NCBI GenBank assembly: GCA_937900675.1
Contig: CALCEA010000113.1
Location: 11,667 to 75,666, forward strand
Length of the DNA stretch: 64,000 nucleotides
Reading direction: 5' to 3'
Origin: an uncultured Chitinophagaceae bacterium
GTDB taxonomy: Bacteria; Bacteroidota; Bacteroidia; Chitinophagales; Chitinophagaceae
Shown: in pieces, positions 44,644 through 53,500 of the stretch
Position numbering within the stretch: position 1 is the first letter of the stretch
Layout: each line of letters starts with the position of its first letter
Translations under genes and position numbers: made by a program
The notes under the pieces: generated by a model
Seen by the model: only the letters and a program-made list of their open reading frames with translations
What the model was told of the DNA's origin: nothing
The model's database searches: none

Positions 44644-46410
44644 ATGAAAATACTTTTTAAATATATCCGCCCTTACAGGCCATTGGTTTTATTGGCATTT
44701 GTATTAGCTGCCATCAACCAAACCTTCTCTTTATTTGATCCAATGATATTTGGTAAATTGATTGACCAATTTGCCAAAAGTCCTTTTACAGATGCAAACG
44801 GACATACTAGAGATGAAGCAGGTTTTTTAATGGGGGTTGGAAATATGTTATTATTACTAGTTGGCACGGCCATGGTAAGTAGAATTGCAAAGGCTTTTCA
44901 AGATTATGTAGTGAATGTAATTATTCAAAAATTTGGTGCCGCTTTATTTACCGATGGTTTAAAACATTCCATGCAATTGCCTTACCAAGCTTTTGAAGAT
45001 CAAAGAAGTGGAGAAACCCTATCTATTTTAACCAAGGCTAGAACAGATTGTGAGAAGTTTATTAGCTATGTAGTGAATGTATTATTTGGAATTATAGTAA
45101 GTGTCATATTTGTGAGCATCTACGCCACTAGATTACATTGGTCTATTATCCCTATCTACATTGGAGGTGCAAGCATGATTGCTTATGTGACCAACTTATT
45201 AAGCAAGAAGATTAAATCTATTCAAAAAAATATTGTCAAAGAAACCACTACCCTAGCTGGTACTACAACTGAAAGTTTGAGAAATATTGAATTGGTAAAG
45301 AGTTTGGGCTTAACCACTCAAGAAATCAATAGATTGAATAACAATACCTATAAGATTCTTGCACTAGAATTAAAAAAAGTAAAAAACATTCGTTCCTTAA
45401 GTTTTATTCAAGGAACCATGGTGAATGCACTTAGACAAGTGATTACATTCACATTAATGTGGTTGATTTTTAAAGAGATCTTAACAGTGGGTCAATTGAT
45501 CTCTTTACAGTTTTATAGCTTCTTTATTTTCGGTCCTCTACAAGAAATTGGAAGTATTATCATGAGCTATAGAGAAACAGAAGCTTCTTTACAAAATTTT
45601 GAAGCGTTGATGAATAAGCCTACAGAGCAAACACCTTCTAATCCAACCAATGTAGGTGCTATTGAGCAATTGGCTTTTGATAAAGTGGGCTTCCAACATC
45701 AAACTGCAAATTTTAAAGCAATTGATGATATCAGTTTTGTTGCCAAAAAAGGAGAAACAGTTGCTTTTGTTGGACCTTCGGGAGCAGGTAAGAGTACTTT
45801 AGTAAAACTATTAGTAGGATTGTACAATAATCAAGAAGGTTCGATCTTAGTGAATGGAACCGATACACGCAATATTGATATGAATGCCTTGAGAAATCAA
45901 ATTAGTTTTGTAACCCAAGACACTCAATTATTTGCAGGCACTATTAAAGAAAATCTTGCCTTTGTTGCACCAGAAGCAACTGATCAAGAAATGTTAGAAG
46001 CATTAACCAAAGCTAGTTGTACCAATATATTAGATAAAGGAGGAAACGGTTTAGCAACTGTCATTGGAGAGGGTGGATTAAAATTATCTGGTGGAGAAAA
46101 ACAAAGATTATCTATAGCAAGAGCATTATTAAGACATCCGCATTTATTAATCTTTGATGAAGCAACCTCAAGCTTGGATAGCATTACAGAAGAATCTATT
46201 ACTGATACTATTAGAGAATTATCAACCGAGAGAGAGCAGATTACCATTATGATTGCGCATAGATTGAGCACAATCATACACGCTAATAGAATTTATGTCT
46301 TGGAAAAAGGCAAGGTGATTGAAGAGGGAACGCACCAGAGCTTGTTAGACGAAAAAGGATTGTATTATGCTATGTGGAGACAACAAATTGGTGAGAGAAA
46401 GTCTAACTAG
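44644..46410 (+). CDS. ABC transporter, fused membrane and ATPase domains
   Basis: This 588-residue half-transporter has a six-helix membrane domain (about 15-310) and a C-terminal ATPase: Walker A GPSGAGKST, Q-loop FVTQDTQLFAGT, signature LSGGEKQRLSIARALL, Walker B LLIFDEATSSLDS and switch His IAHRLSTI. Compared with the ABC exporter at 22445-24253 it has a canonical LSGGE signature and is a different subfamily member. Export of lipid or peptide is a family-level inference. It lies 30 bp after engB and ends 2 bp from the convergent DUF2721 gene. Confidence 0.93.
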   Translation: MKILFKYIRPYRPLVLLAFVLAAINQTFSLFDPMIFGKLIDQFAKSPFTDANGHTRDEAGFLMGVGNMLLLLVGTAMVSRIAKAFQDYVVNVIIQKFGAALFTDGLKHSMQLPYQAFEDQRSGETLSILTKARTDCEKFISYVVNVLFGIIVSVIFVSIYATRLHWSIIPIYIGGASMIAYVTNLLSKKIKSIQKNIVKETTTLAGTTTESLRNIELVKSLGLTTQEINRLNNNTYKILALELKKVKNIRSLSFIQGTMVNALRQVITFTLMWLIFKEILTVGQLISLQFYSFFIFGPLQEIGSIIMSYRETEASLQNFEALMNKPTEQTPSNPTNVGAIEQLAFDKVGFQHQTANFKAIDDISFVAKKGETVAFVGPSGAGKSTLVKLLVGLYNNQEGSILVNGTDTRNIDMNALRNQISFVTQDTQLFAGTIKENLAFVAPEATDQEMLEALTKASCTNILDKGGNGLATVIGEGGLKLSGGEKQRLSIARALLRHPHLLIFDEATSSLDSITEESITDTIRELSTEREQITIMIAHRLSTIIHANRIYVLEKGKVIEEGTHQSLLDEKGLYYAMWRQQIGERKSN

Positions 46411-46412
46411 AT

Positions 46413-46856
46413 TTATTCTCTTTCGAATTTTTTCTTCAAATACTCCATTACTGAGGGATCTTCTAAACCTTCCATATCGCTTAACTCAAGCTCAATAGCT
46501 TTTGTACTTAATCGTATTTCAATTAATGAAATCATGATAGAGATACAAAAAGTAACCAAACTAATACCAAATACAAATTTGGCAACCATTTGGTATTGTA
46601 TGTATATAAAGAACATAGACACAATAGACAATAATAAAGATGCTACCCCAAATGATTGCATACTTTGAATTAATTTGATTCTGTATTTGATATTCTTGAT
46701 CTGACCAAAGATGATATGTCTTTGTTCCAATTGATTGTATTTGTCATGCAAAACCCTCACTCTGTTAGATAATGCCAAGAAACGATTGGTATAGGCCAGC
46801 ATGATCAAACTGATTGCCGGAAATAAAAGTGCAGGTATATTTACAGATAATTCCAT
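46413..46856 (-). CDS. DUF2721 family membrane protein
   Basis: The 147-residue protein has an N-terminal membrane helix (IPALLFPAISLIMLAYTNRF) followed by the RFLALSNRVRVLHD signature that I associate with DUF2721, then two more helices (about 68-90 and 95-115) and an acidic C-terminus. Function unknown. I start at ATG 46854-46856; a longer frame would run over the uvrC start and through its promoter. A perfect TATTTTTG box ends 4 nt before the ATG, so its mRNA should be leaderless. Confidence 0.8.
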   Translation of the reverse strand: MELSVNIPALLFPAISLIMLAYTNRFLALSNRVRVLHDKYNQLEQRHIIFGQIKNIKYRIKLIQSMQSFGVASLLLSIVSMFFIYIQYQMVAKFVFGISLVTFCISIMISLIEIRLSTKAIELELSDMEGLEDPSVMEYLKKKFERE

Positions 46857-46860
46857 ACCC

Positions 46861-46881
46861 CAAAAATACTTCATATTTTTG
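46861..46881. promoter_or_regulatory. Mirror-image promoter boxes, DUF2721 gene and uvrC
   Basis: CAAAAATA (46861-46868) and TATTTTTG (46874-46881) form a perfect 8-bp inverted repeat with 5 nt between. Each arm is a perfect TAnnTTTG box for the gene on its side: 4 nt to the DUF2721 ATG, 11 nt to the uvrC ATG. The whole intergenic region is 36 bp. Confidence 0.65.
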
Positions 46882-46892
46882 CCCTTACTCAC

Positions 46893-48698
46893 ATGGAAAG
46901 AGAAATTTTCAAGAAAATACAGGCCAGCCTGCCTCAAGAACCAGGGATTTATCAATATTTTGATGAAAAGGGCAAGCTTTTGTATGTGGGGAAAGCTAAA
47001 AATTTAAGAAATAGAGTAAGCTCCTATTTTAATTCCAACCAACATAGTTTAAAGACCATTGAACTAGTTCAGAAAATAAAAGACATTCAATTTACGATTG
47101 TAAATTCTGAACATGATGCTTTTATTTTAGAAAACGAGTTGATTAAAAACTATCAACCCAAGTATAATATCAATTTAAAAGACGATAAGACCTATCCTTA
47201 TATTGTTATTAAAAACGAGGCTTTCCCGAGAGTATTTCTAACTAGACGAAAAATTAAAGATGGCTCTACTTACTATGGCCCTTATACACATGTATTTGCA
47301 GTAAGAGAATTGATTAACCATATCAAAGAAAGTATTCCATTAAGAACCTGCACCCTTCCCCTCTCTCCTAAAAATATTGAAAAGGGAAAATTTAAAGTTT
47401 GTTTAGAATATCATTTAGGAAATTGTAAAGGACCTTGCCAGGGCTTACAGACTGAAGATGATTATAATAAGTCAATTGAGCAGGTTACCCATTTACTCAA
47501 AGGGAATGTAAAACCTTTGATTGCTCATTTGTATAAAGAAATGAATGAGCAAGCTAGTGCATTGGCTTTTGAAAAAGCAGCCATCACAAAAAAGAAAATT
47601 GAAGAACTAGAACAATACCAAACAAAATCAGTGGTGTATACTAAACAACAACATGCAATGGATGTGTTTAGCATTGCTCATTTCGAAGATCAAGCATATG
47701 TGAATTATCTAATGGTTCAAGAAGGCAGAATTGTTCAAACACATATGTTGCCCTTATCTATACCTTTAGAAGAATCCAAAGAGACTGTATTAGCCTTTGC
47801 TATTCATTACTTTAGAAGCAATCTTGGATCTACCGCTACTGAAATTATAGTACCATTTGAACCAGACGATATTATCCCCACTGTCAAATACACTATACCC
47901 AAGCTTGGAGAGAAAGAGCAATTATTGGCTTTATCTAAAAAAAATGCGGACTACGCATTGAAAGAATGGAAGCATAAGCAAGCTTTATTGTTAGTATCCG
48001 ATATCAGCTCCAATTCTGTATTAGAAGAGATGAAAGAAGTATTACATCTTCCTCAGCTTCCTACACATATAGAATGCTTTGATAACTCTAATTTCCAAGG
48101 CGCTTACCCAGTTTCTGCAATGGTCTGTTTTAAGAATGGCGTGCCTAGTAAATCTGATTACAGAAAGTTCAATATAAAAACAGTGGTAGGTATTAATGAT
48201 TTTGCCAGCATGAAAGAGTCGGTCTATAGAAGATACCATTCTGTGATCACTAAAAACCAAGCATTACCTCAGTTAATTATCATTGATGGTGGTAAAGGGC
48301 AATTGAATGCTGCATTAGAAGCATTAACAGAACTAGGTATTCAAGATAAAGTTACCATGGTGGGCTTAGCTAAAAATATTGAAGAATTATTTTTCGTTGG
48401 GGATAGCAATTCTATTTTACTCAACTGGAATAGTGAAGCACATAAATTGATCAGAAATATTAGAGACGAGGTACACCGATTTGGTATTCAGTTTCACAGA
48501 AGTAAAAGATCCAAAGGCGCATTGGAAACAGGCCTTGATCATATAGTTGGAATTGGACCCAAGACCAAAGAAATACTTTTGCAGTATTTTAAATCTGCCA
48601 ATAAGGTGAAAAAAGCCAGTCCAGCCTTATTGACGGAGATCATTGGAGTACAAAAAACTAAAATATTATTAGAAGCTTTTGCTAAAGAAGCTAATTAA
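46893..48698 (+). CDS. uvrC: Excinuclease ABC subunit C
   Basis: UvrC makes both incisions in nucleotide excision repair. The 601-residue protein has a GIY-YIG nuclease domain at the start (EPGIYQYFDEKGKLLYVGKA), a Cys-rich part (CLEYHLGNCKGPCQG), a UVR motif for UvrB contact (residues about 205-240), the RNase H-like second nuclease (HIECFDNSNFQGAYPVSAMV, IIIDGGKGQL) and a C-terminal helix-hairpin-helix (VGIGPKTKEILLQYF). It starts at ATG 46893. Its stop overlaps the convergent gldN stop in a shared TTAA. Confidence 0.97.
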   Translation: MEREIFKKIQASLPQEPGIYQYFDEKGKLLYVGKAKNLRNRVSSYFNSNQHSLKTIELVQKIKDIQFTIVNSEHDAFILENELIKNYQPKYNINLKDDKTYPYIVIKNEAFPRVFLTRRKIKDGSTYYGPYTHVFAVRELINHIKESIPLRTCTLPLSPKNIEKGKFKVCLEYHLGNCKGPCQGLQTEDDYNKSIEQVTHLLKGNVKPLIAHLYKEMNEQASALAFEKAAITKKKIEELEQYQTKSVVYTKQQHAMDVFSIAHFEDQAYVNYLMVQEGRIVQTHMLPLSIPLEESKETVLAFAIHYFRSNLGSTATEIIVPFEPDDIIPTVKYTIPKLGEKEQLLALSKKNADYALKEWKHKQALLLVSDISSNSVLEEMKEVLHLPQLPTHIECFDNSNFQGAYPVSAMVCFKNGVPSKSDYRKFNIKTVVGINDFASMKESVYRRYHSVITKNQALPQLIIIDGGKGQLNAALEALTELGIQDKVTMVGLAKNIEELFFVGDSNSILLNWNSEAHKLIRNIRDEVHRFGIQFHRSKRSKGALETGLDHIVGIGPKTKEILLQYFKSANKVKKASPALLTEIIGVQKTKILLEAFAKEAN

Positions 48699-49759
48699 TA
48701 CACCCAACGCTCTTGCTCGTAATTGAAGATCTTTTGTCTAATCTTCTCTCCTTCAATCAATCTTCTCATTGGATCTTTATACAAAGCATTTAAAGGTTTG
48801 TCATTGTAATTATCTAAAGTAGATTTAATGATATATCCATTAAAGAATTTACTCTCAAATAATTCCTCCCATGTAATCCTACTTGAAAAATTTTTAGGAT
48901 TGTACACTTCGTTACGTGCTAAAATAGGTCTTAAGTCAGGATAGTACACCCAGAACAATGGTCTTTTAATTACTTTATCTCTTATTTGAATTGATGCCAC
49001 TGGCGCAATTCCAATGATTCTGCAATACATTCGACTAGTTTTGCTATCAAAAATATATTGCTCCTTTAATCTGAATGTATAAATAGAATCGGGCTGCGGA
49101 GCTAATTTTGTATTATAAATAACAGTCGTATCGAACACATTTGGATTGTCTACATTTTGCACCAATTGTGTGTCTAATGTTCCTTTTAAACTAGCATTAA
49201 TTTCATCCATACTTAATGGAGTCGTAAAACGATCATCTTCTGCTGCAAATGCTGTAATACCTTCTTTCTCAATGGCTCTTAACAAAATGGCGAAAAATCT
49301 TTGATCTCCATTATCATCATATGCTTGATATATAAACGGCCTATTTATTTTTTCTCTGGCATCAATTTCTTCCCAAACAAACTCACTAAACAATGCATCT
49401 TCTTCTCTTAAATTTTCATAAGGCAAAGGCAAACGCTCTTGCACACCCTTTCTTTTTTTAGTTTCAGAGAAAAAAGCATAGTTGTTTCTAAGGCTTTTTT
49501 TATTGTTACTATTGAAACCACCCACCACTGTTGTATCAACTACTTTTGTCGGCTTGATATTAGGATCAATAGTGTTATTAGTTGTTGGAGCTGGAACAAC
49601 TTGCACAGGAGCTGGTTCCACATTAGGAGAAGTAGGCACAACTTTATCTGTTGTTTTATTGGCTGCCCCCTTTTTCTTTGGCAAATTAAATTGCGCAAAA
49701 CTATTTGATTGAACAAATAATGTAGCAAATACCAACAAAGCTAAATAGGTCTTTTTCAT
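48695..49759 (-). CDS. gldN: Type IX secretion / gliding protein GldN
   Basis: GldN (PorN in Porphyromonas) binds GldK to form the periplasmic ring under the outer membrane in the type IX secretion system. The 354-residue protein has a signal peptide (MKKTYLALLVFATLFVQSNSFAQ), a Pro/Thr/Val-rich linker to about residue 90, and a conserved domain with EEDALFSEFVWEEIDAREKINR and FWVYYPDLRPILARNEVYNPKN. It is the last gene of gldK-gldL-gldM-gldN, 25 bp after gldM. Confidence 0.95.
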   Translation of the reverse strand: MKKTYLALLVFATLFVQSNSFAQFNLPKKKGAANKTTDKVVPTSPNVEPAPVQVVPAPTTNNTIDPNIKPTKVVDTTVVGGFNSNNKKSLRNNYAFFSETKKRKGVQERLPLPYENLREEDALFSEFVWEEIDAREKINRPFIYQAYDDNGDQRFFAILLRAIEKEGITAFAAEDDRFTTPLSMDEINASLKGTLDTQLVQNVDNPNVFDTTVIYNTKLAPQPDSIYTFRLKEQYIFDSKTSRMYCRIIGIAPVASIQIRDKVIKRPLFWVYYPDLRPILARNEVYNPKNFSSRITWEELFESKFFNGYIIKSTLDNYNDKPLNALYKDPMRRLIEGEKIRQKIFNYEQERWVY

Positions 49760-49784
49760 AACAACTTATTATTTAAACCACTCT

Positions 49785-51329
49785 TTATTGAAGTATAAAA
49801 GTGATTGTTTGATCTAATTTTCTAGTTCCGCCACCTGGCTCACTTACTTTAATTTCACCAATTGTAACGGTAGTACCAGGTTGACAACGTTTAATTAAAG
49901 CAGAAGCACCCCCTGAAAATCTCGCACCTGTTACTTCTTCAAAATCAGGTTCATCAAAACCTTTTCCAGTACAAATAACATAATAAGAAACAACATTAAA
50001 TTTAATTCCTTCAAATACAAAATCTCTTAGGTCAGCAATAACCCCTTGTTGAGCTCTGAAAACACTTGCAGACATATTACCACCAGCGCTACCTCCAACA
50101 ATTGCAATTGGATCTGGCACTCTTTTTACCGGGATCGTTACTTTACTAGTAGATTTACCATCATTCACATTTAAAGTAACAGAACCTAATTGTGTGCAAT
50201 TCACCACATATTGACCTGGCCCTACTCTTCTTACTGTTGCTGCCCCATTTTCCACACTAACATTTACTTTTTCGGCTCCACCACCACCAGTAACACTCAA
50301 TGGATTATCTAGGCCCTTATAGAAAACTCTAGTCTTATCTGTTGAAACCACTAAGCCAGTCGGTGTACCAACTGTATACTTAACATCTTTTTCAACTACT
50401 GCTGTCTCTCCATTAGGTTTTAAGAATGAAATTCTTACACGCTTACTGTTTAAACCAGGTGAACCAGCGACAGACTTGTATGAGGCAGTTCCATCAGGTC
50501 CAATTGGCAAGACAGCTCCATCAATACTTATAGTTGGTTTTGCAGCACTACTAAATGCCCCAACGCCTGCTGTAATAATTAATTCTTCACCAGACATTAA
50601 ATATTGGGAGTTAGATGAAGCGAAAGCATTAAATTGATCATATACCAATTCTACTTCACCGATTTCTTTATGACAATACTCCATCACTTGAGATTCGCTA
50701 TTTCTGATATCGTTTTGAAACTTAGTTAAAATAGTAATAGCTGCTATTGGTGGAGTCATGTTGAAATAAGCATATCCCCAATCATTTTTACCTGCTAAAG
50801 TTGAAGTTTTAGGTATAGTTAAATCCAAGGGCAAAGTTGGTATTACATCTTTAGCAATTCCTGGATCTAGTGCAGCAAGTTTATTTTTATACTCAGTTAG
50901 TCTGCTCAACAATTCACTACCTCTATTGGGTGTACTACCCTTTAAAAAAAATCTAGTTGTAGAACTTAAATCATGATCATTGTATTCTTCTTTGCCATCA
51001 TTTATTTTTAACCCCGCCTCTTGTTTTAAGCCCGTTTTCAGAGATTCAATATATGCATATATTTCATCTGATAATTTTTGAGCTTCGGTTGCTTTAGGAG
51101 CCCATATAGCAGCCTTATCAGATGTTTTAGGATCCTCTAATTTCTTTTGTAGCGATTTGATAATGTCCGTATTCTTTTTTTGAATAATCACATTTGCATT
51201 TGTCAAACTTTGCTCAATAGTTTTAAATGCATTCAATATTTCGCTAGATACATTTAATGCCAATAATGCAGTCAACACTAAATACATAATGTTGATCATC
51301 TTCTGCCTCGGCTCCTTTGGTAATGACAT
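49785..51329 (-). CDS. gldM: Type IX secretion motor protein GldM
   Basis: GldM (PorM) joins GldL to form the proton-driven motor and spans the periplasm to reach GldKN. The 514-residue protein starts MSLPKEPRQKMINIMYLVL, with one membrane helix at about 10-33; Arg8 matches the Arg known to be important next to the helix in Flavobacterium. A large periplasmic region follows with several beta-rich domains (final one about 400-514, with the Gly-rich GGSAGGNMSASVFRAQQGV). 39 bp after gldL. Confidence 0.96.
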   Translation of the reverse strand: MSLPKEPRQKMINIMYLVLTALLALNVSSEILNAFKTIEQSLTNANVIIQKKNTDIIKSLQKKLEDPKTSDKAAIWAPKATEAQKLSDEIYAYIESLKTGLKQEAGLKINDGKEEYNDHDLSSTTRFFLKGSTPNRGSELLSRLTEYKNKLAALDPGIAKDVIPTLPLDLTIPKTSTLAGKNDWGYAYFNMTPPIAAITILTKFQNDIRNSESQVMEYCHKEIGEVELVYDQFNAFASSNSQYLMSGEELIITAGVGAFSSAAKPTISIDGAVLPIGPDGTASYKSVAGSPGLNSKRVRISFLKPNGETAVVEKDVKYTVGTPTGLVVSTDKTRVFYKGLDNPLSVTGGGGAEKVNVSVENGAATVRRVGPGQYVVNCTQLGSVTLNVNDGKSTSKVTIPVKRVPDPIAIVGGSAGGNMSASVFRAQQGVIADLRDFVFEGIKFNVVSYYVICTGKGFDEPDFEEVTGARFSGGASALIKRCQPGTTVTIGEIKVSEPGGGTRKLDQTITFILQ

Positions 51330-51368
51330 GTATACTAGTTTTTAAAATGAATTATTTATTTACTACAA

Positions 51369-52055
51369 TTATTGACGACCCTGCATAGCAGTTAACATAT
51401 TACTGTAAATCTGATTTAACTTAGTTAAGTTGTCTGCTAATAAAGCAATTTGTTCTTTTGCTCTCACTGCATCAGCTGCAGAGCTTGACATTGCATTCGA
51501 AGCTTCTGATAATTTTCCATAATAATTATTCATTGCTTCCATTGTTTTTGTCATGGTAACAAATTGATCGTTTAAATTTTTCACACCATCAGATGCTGAA
51601 GCAAAACTTCCTAAGTTATTAGCAACACTTGCAACAGAATCTTTTACCGTACCTAGTGCAATAGCAGCATCTTTTGTATTAGCTGTGAAATCTTTACTTG
51701 ATTTAGCCATATCAGCTAAATCTCCCAAATACATTGCAGTATCATTTAATCTTTCAAAACTTGTACTTAATTTTTTAAAAGCAGCTTCGTCTAATTTTGC
51801 CGCTTCCATACTAGCAACAACAGACTCAGTTGCACCTGCACTAGAACCAGATGCAGGACCAGACATCTCCGGTGGAGGGAGAAACGCATAAATAACAAAT
51901 ATAGCAGCTTCAGTTGTCAAACCTGCAATCAACAACCAGTCTGCACCTGGTAAATTAATTAATTTAGTTAATGCACCTAAAATAACAATTGCTGCGCCTA
52001 AAGAGATAACAACATTAATTATTTTGTTCGTTTTTGGAGAAATGGTATTTGCCAT
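51369..52055 (-). CDS. gldL: Type IX secretion motor protein GldL
   Basis: GldL (PorL) is the cytoplasmic-membrane motor partner of GldM. The 228-residue protein has two membrane helices (about 12-31 and 38-58) and a long cytoplasmic helical C-terminus with coiled-coil pattern. Glu49 in LLIAGLTTEAAIFVIYAF lies at the position of the Glu that couples proton flow in Flavobacterium GldL. Length and layout are normal. Confidence 0.95.
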   Translation of the reverse strand: MANTISPKTNKIINVVISLGAAIVILGALTKLINLPGADWLLIAGLTTEAAIFVIYAFLPPPEMSGPASGSSAGATESVVASMEAAKLDEAAFKKLSTSFERLNDTAMYLGDLADMAKSSKDFTANTKDAAIALGTVKDSVASVANNLGSFASASDGVKNLNDQFVTMTKTMEAMNNYYGKLSEASNAMSSSAADAVRAKEQIALLADNLTKLNQIYSNMLTAMQGRQ

Positions 52056-52088
52056 TTGGTTGATTTATAAAATGAATATGTATTTAAA

Positions 52089-53384
52089 TTATTTATTTCT
52101 TGGTCCCATTGTTAAAACTGCTCTAAAGCCAATGTATGACTTTGCTGTATCTTGGTATTCAAAGTTTCTAGTACTTACTTGAACATTGTACGCAATATCT
52201 TTCCAAGAACCCCCTCTTATCACTTTTCTTTTCATTAAAATGGGATCATCATCCTTAGCATTAAATTCAACACTCGGGCTAAAATCTCCTAAGAAATTAT
52301 AACCTCCTTCATAATACACAGAACTAGTCCATTCAGCCACATTACCAGACATATCGTATAAGTCAAATCCATTTAAATTTTGACTAAAACTGCCAACTTT
52401 AGTTGTATAAATATTATCCGTTCTATTATTTCCACTACCACCAAAATACTCACCTCTACCTGGCTTAAAATTAGCTAGTAATCTGCCCTGTGAAGTTCTT
52501 GTATATGGAGAACCCCAAGGATACATTGCATTTGTTTTTGAATTTCCTCTAGCAGCGTATTCCCATTCTGCTTCTGTTGGTAATCTATAGATACCATCAA
52601 TTTTATACTCTGGTCTTCCTTTTCTTCCTAAATAATAATCACTATTATTAGTTCTCCAATTACAAAAAGCCACTGCTTGTTTCCAGGTTACTCCAACAAC
52701 TGGATAATCATTGTATGCTGGATGGGAGAAATACAATCTTGTCTGAGGTTCATTGTAAGAATAAGAGAAGTCTCTCATCCATACCAGAGTGTCTGGATAA
52801 ACAGCTTGATTTTGTACAACAATAAACTCACTTAAAGATTTTTCTAAGCCCTTAGACGCTCTTGCAGCTGCTTTTAAATCTATATAAGAATATCGATAAA
52901 TTAACTTGTTTGGATCTAAATCAATCTTGCCTTGAATACGATTATCAGGACTCAATAATAATTCATTTAATTTTTCAAGTACCGCCCTACTCTTCATATT
53001 AATTCTTGAAGCTCTATTCCAATCCACTCTTAAAGTATCTTCATTTTGATTTAATCCACCACCATAAATTGCTAAATATTTCAAAGAGTCAGCAACGTAG
53101 TTTACAAATCTTCTATATTGCTCGTTAGTTATTTCAGTTTTATCCATCCAAAAACTATTGATAGAAACTAGCTTTTTTCTATTGACCATCGACATATCAA
53201 CTTGCTCGTCACTTGGTCCCATGTAAAAAGAACCTGCAGGAATTTCTGTGGTGTTCTTGTCAGATGAAAATCTTGGTTTTCTTGAACGACCTGGCCTTTG
53301 TGACATTAAAACCAATGACACCAAAACGGTGGCTAAAATGAAAGCAGGAAACCCGATTTTTAAATTTAATTTTTGCTTACTCAT
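52089..53384 (-). CDS. gldK: Type IX secretion protein GldK
   Basis: GldK (PorK) builds the outer-membrane-associated ring with GldN. The 431-residue protein has a formylglycine-enzyme-like (SUMF1) fold: IPAGSFYMG, GVTWKQAVAFCNWR, YRLPTEAEWEYAARG, MSGNVAEWTSS and KVIRGGSW. GldK/PorK is usually a lipoprotein, but here the N-terminal hydrophobic stretch (FPAFILATVLVSLVLMSQ) has no lipobox Cys, so it may be an uncleaved membrane anchor. It is the first gene of gldKLMN; its promoter is not clear, but a small hairpin sits in its leader. Confidence 0.94.
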   Translation of the reverse strand: MSKQKLNLKIGFPAFILATVLVSLVLMSQRPGRSRKPRFSSDKNTTEIPAGSFYMGPSDEQVDMSMVNRKKLVSINSFWMDKTEITNEQYRRFVNYVADSLKYLAIYGGGLNQNEDTLRVDWNRASRINMKSRAVLEKLNELLLSPDNRIQGKIDLDPNKLIYRYSYIDLKAAARASKGLEKSLSEFIVVQNQAVYPDTLVWMRDFSYSYNEPQTRLYFSHPAYNDYPVVGVTWKQAVAFCNWRTNNSDYYLGRKGRPEYKIDGIYRLPTEAEWEYAARGNSKTNAMYPWGSPYTRTSQGRLLANFKPGRGEYFGGSGNNRTDNIYTTKVGSFSQNLNGFDLYDMSGNVAEWTSSVYYEGGYNFLGDFSPSVEFNAKDDDPILMKRKVIRGGSWKDIAYNVQVSTRNFEYQDTAKSYIGFRAVLTMGPRNK

Positions 53385-53500
53385 ATCAATTGACGAACCT
53401 GCATAGACAGGTTTCTATTTAAAACGTTTTTTTAGCTATTTTATTACTAAACCCTTTGATTTTCAATATAAATAGGTGCGCAATTTACCGATTCTAATTG
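53385..53500 (-). promoter_or_regulatory. gldK upstream region with leader hairpin
   Basis: This 116-bp gap drives gldKLMN. AACCTG (53396-53401) and CAGGTT (53408-53413) form a 6-bp hairpin with a 6-nt loop, 11 nt before the ATG. No perfect TAnnTTTG box is present, unlike most promoters here. Confidence 0.4.

Noticed and set aside
46857..46955. Longer N-terminus of the DUF2721 gene beginning at 46955
   Set aside because: It would overlap the start of uvrC and run through both promoter boxes; the family N-terminus fits the ATG at 46856.
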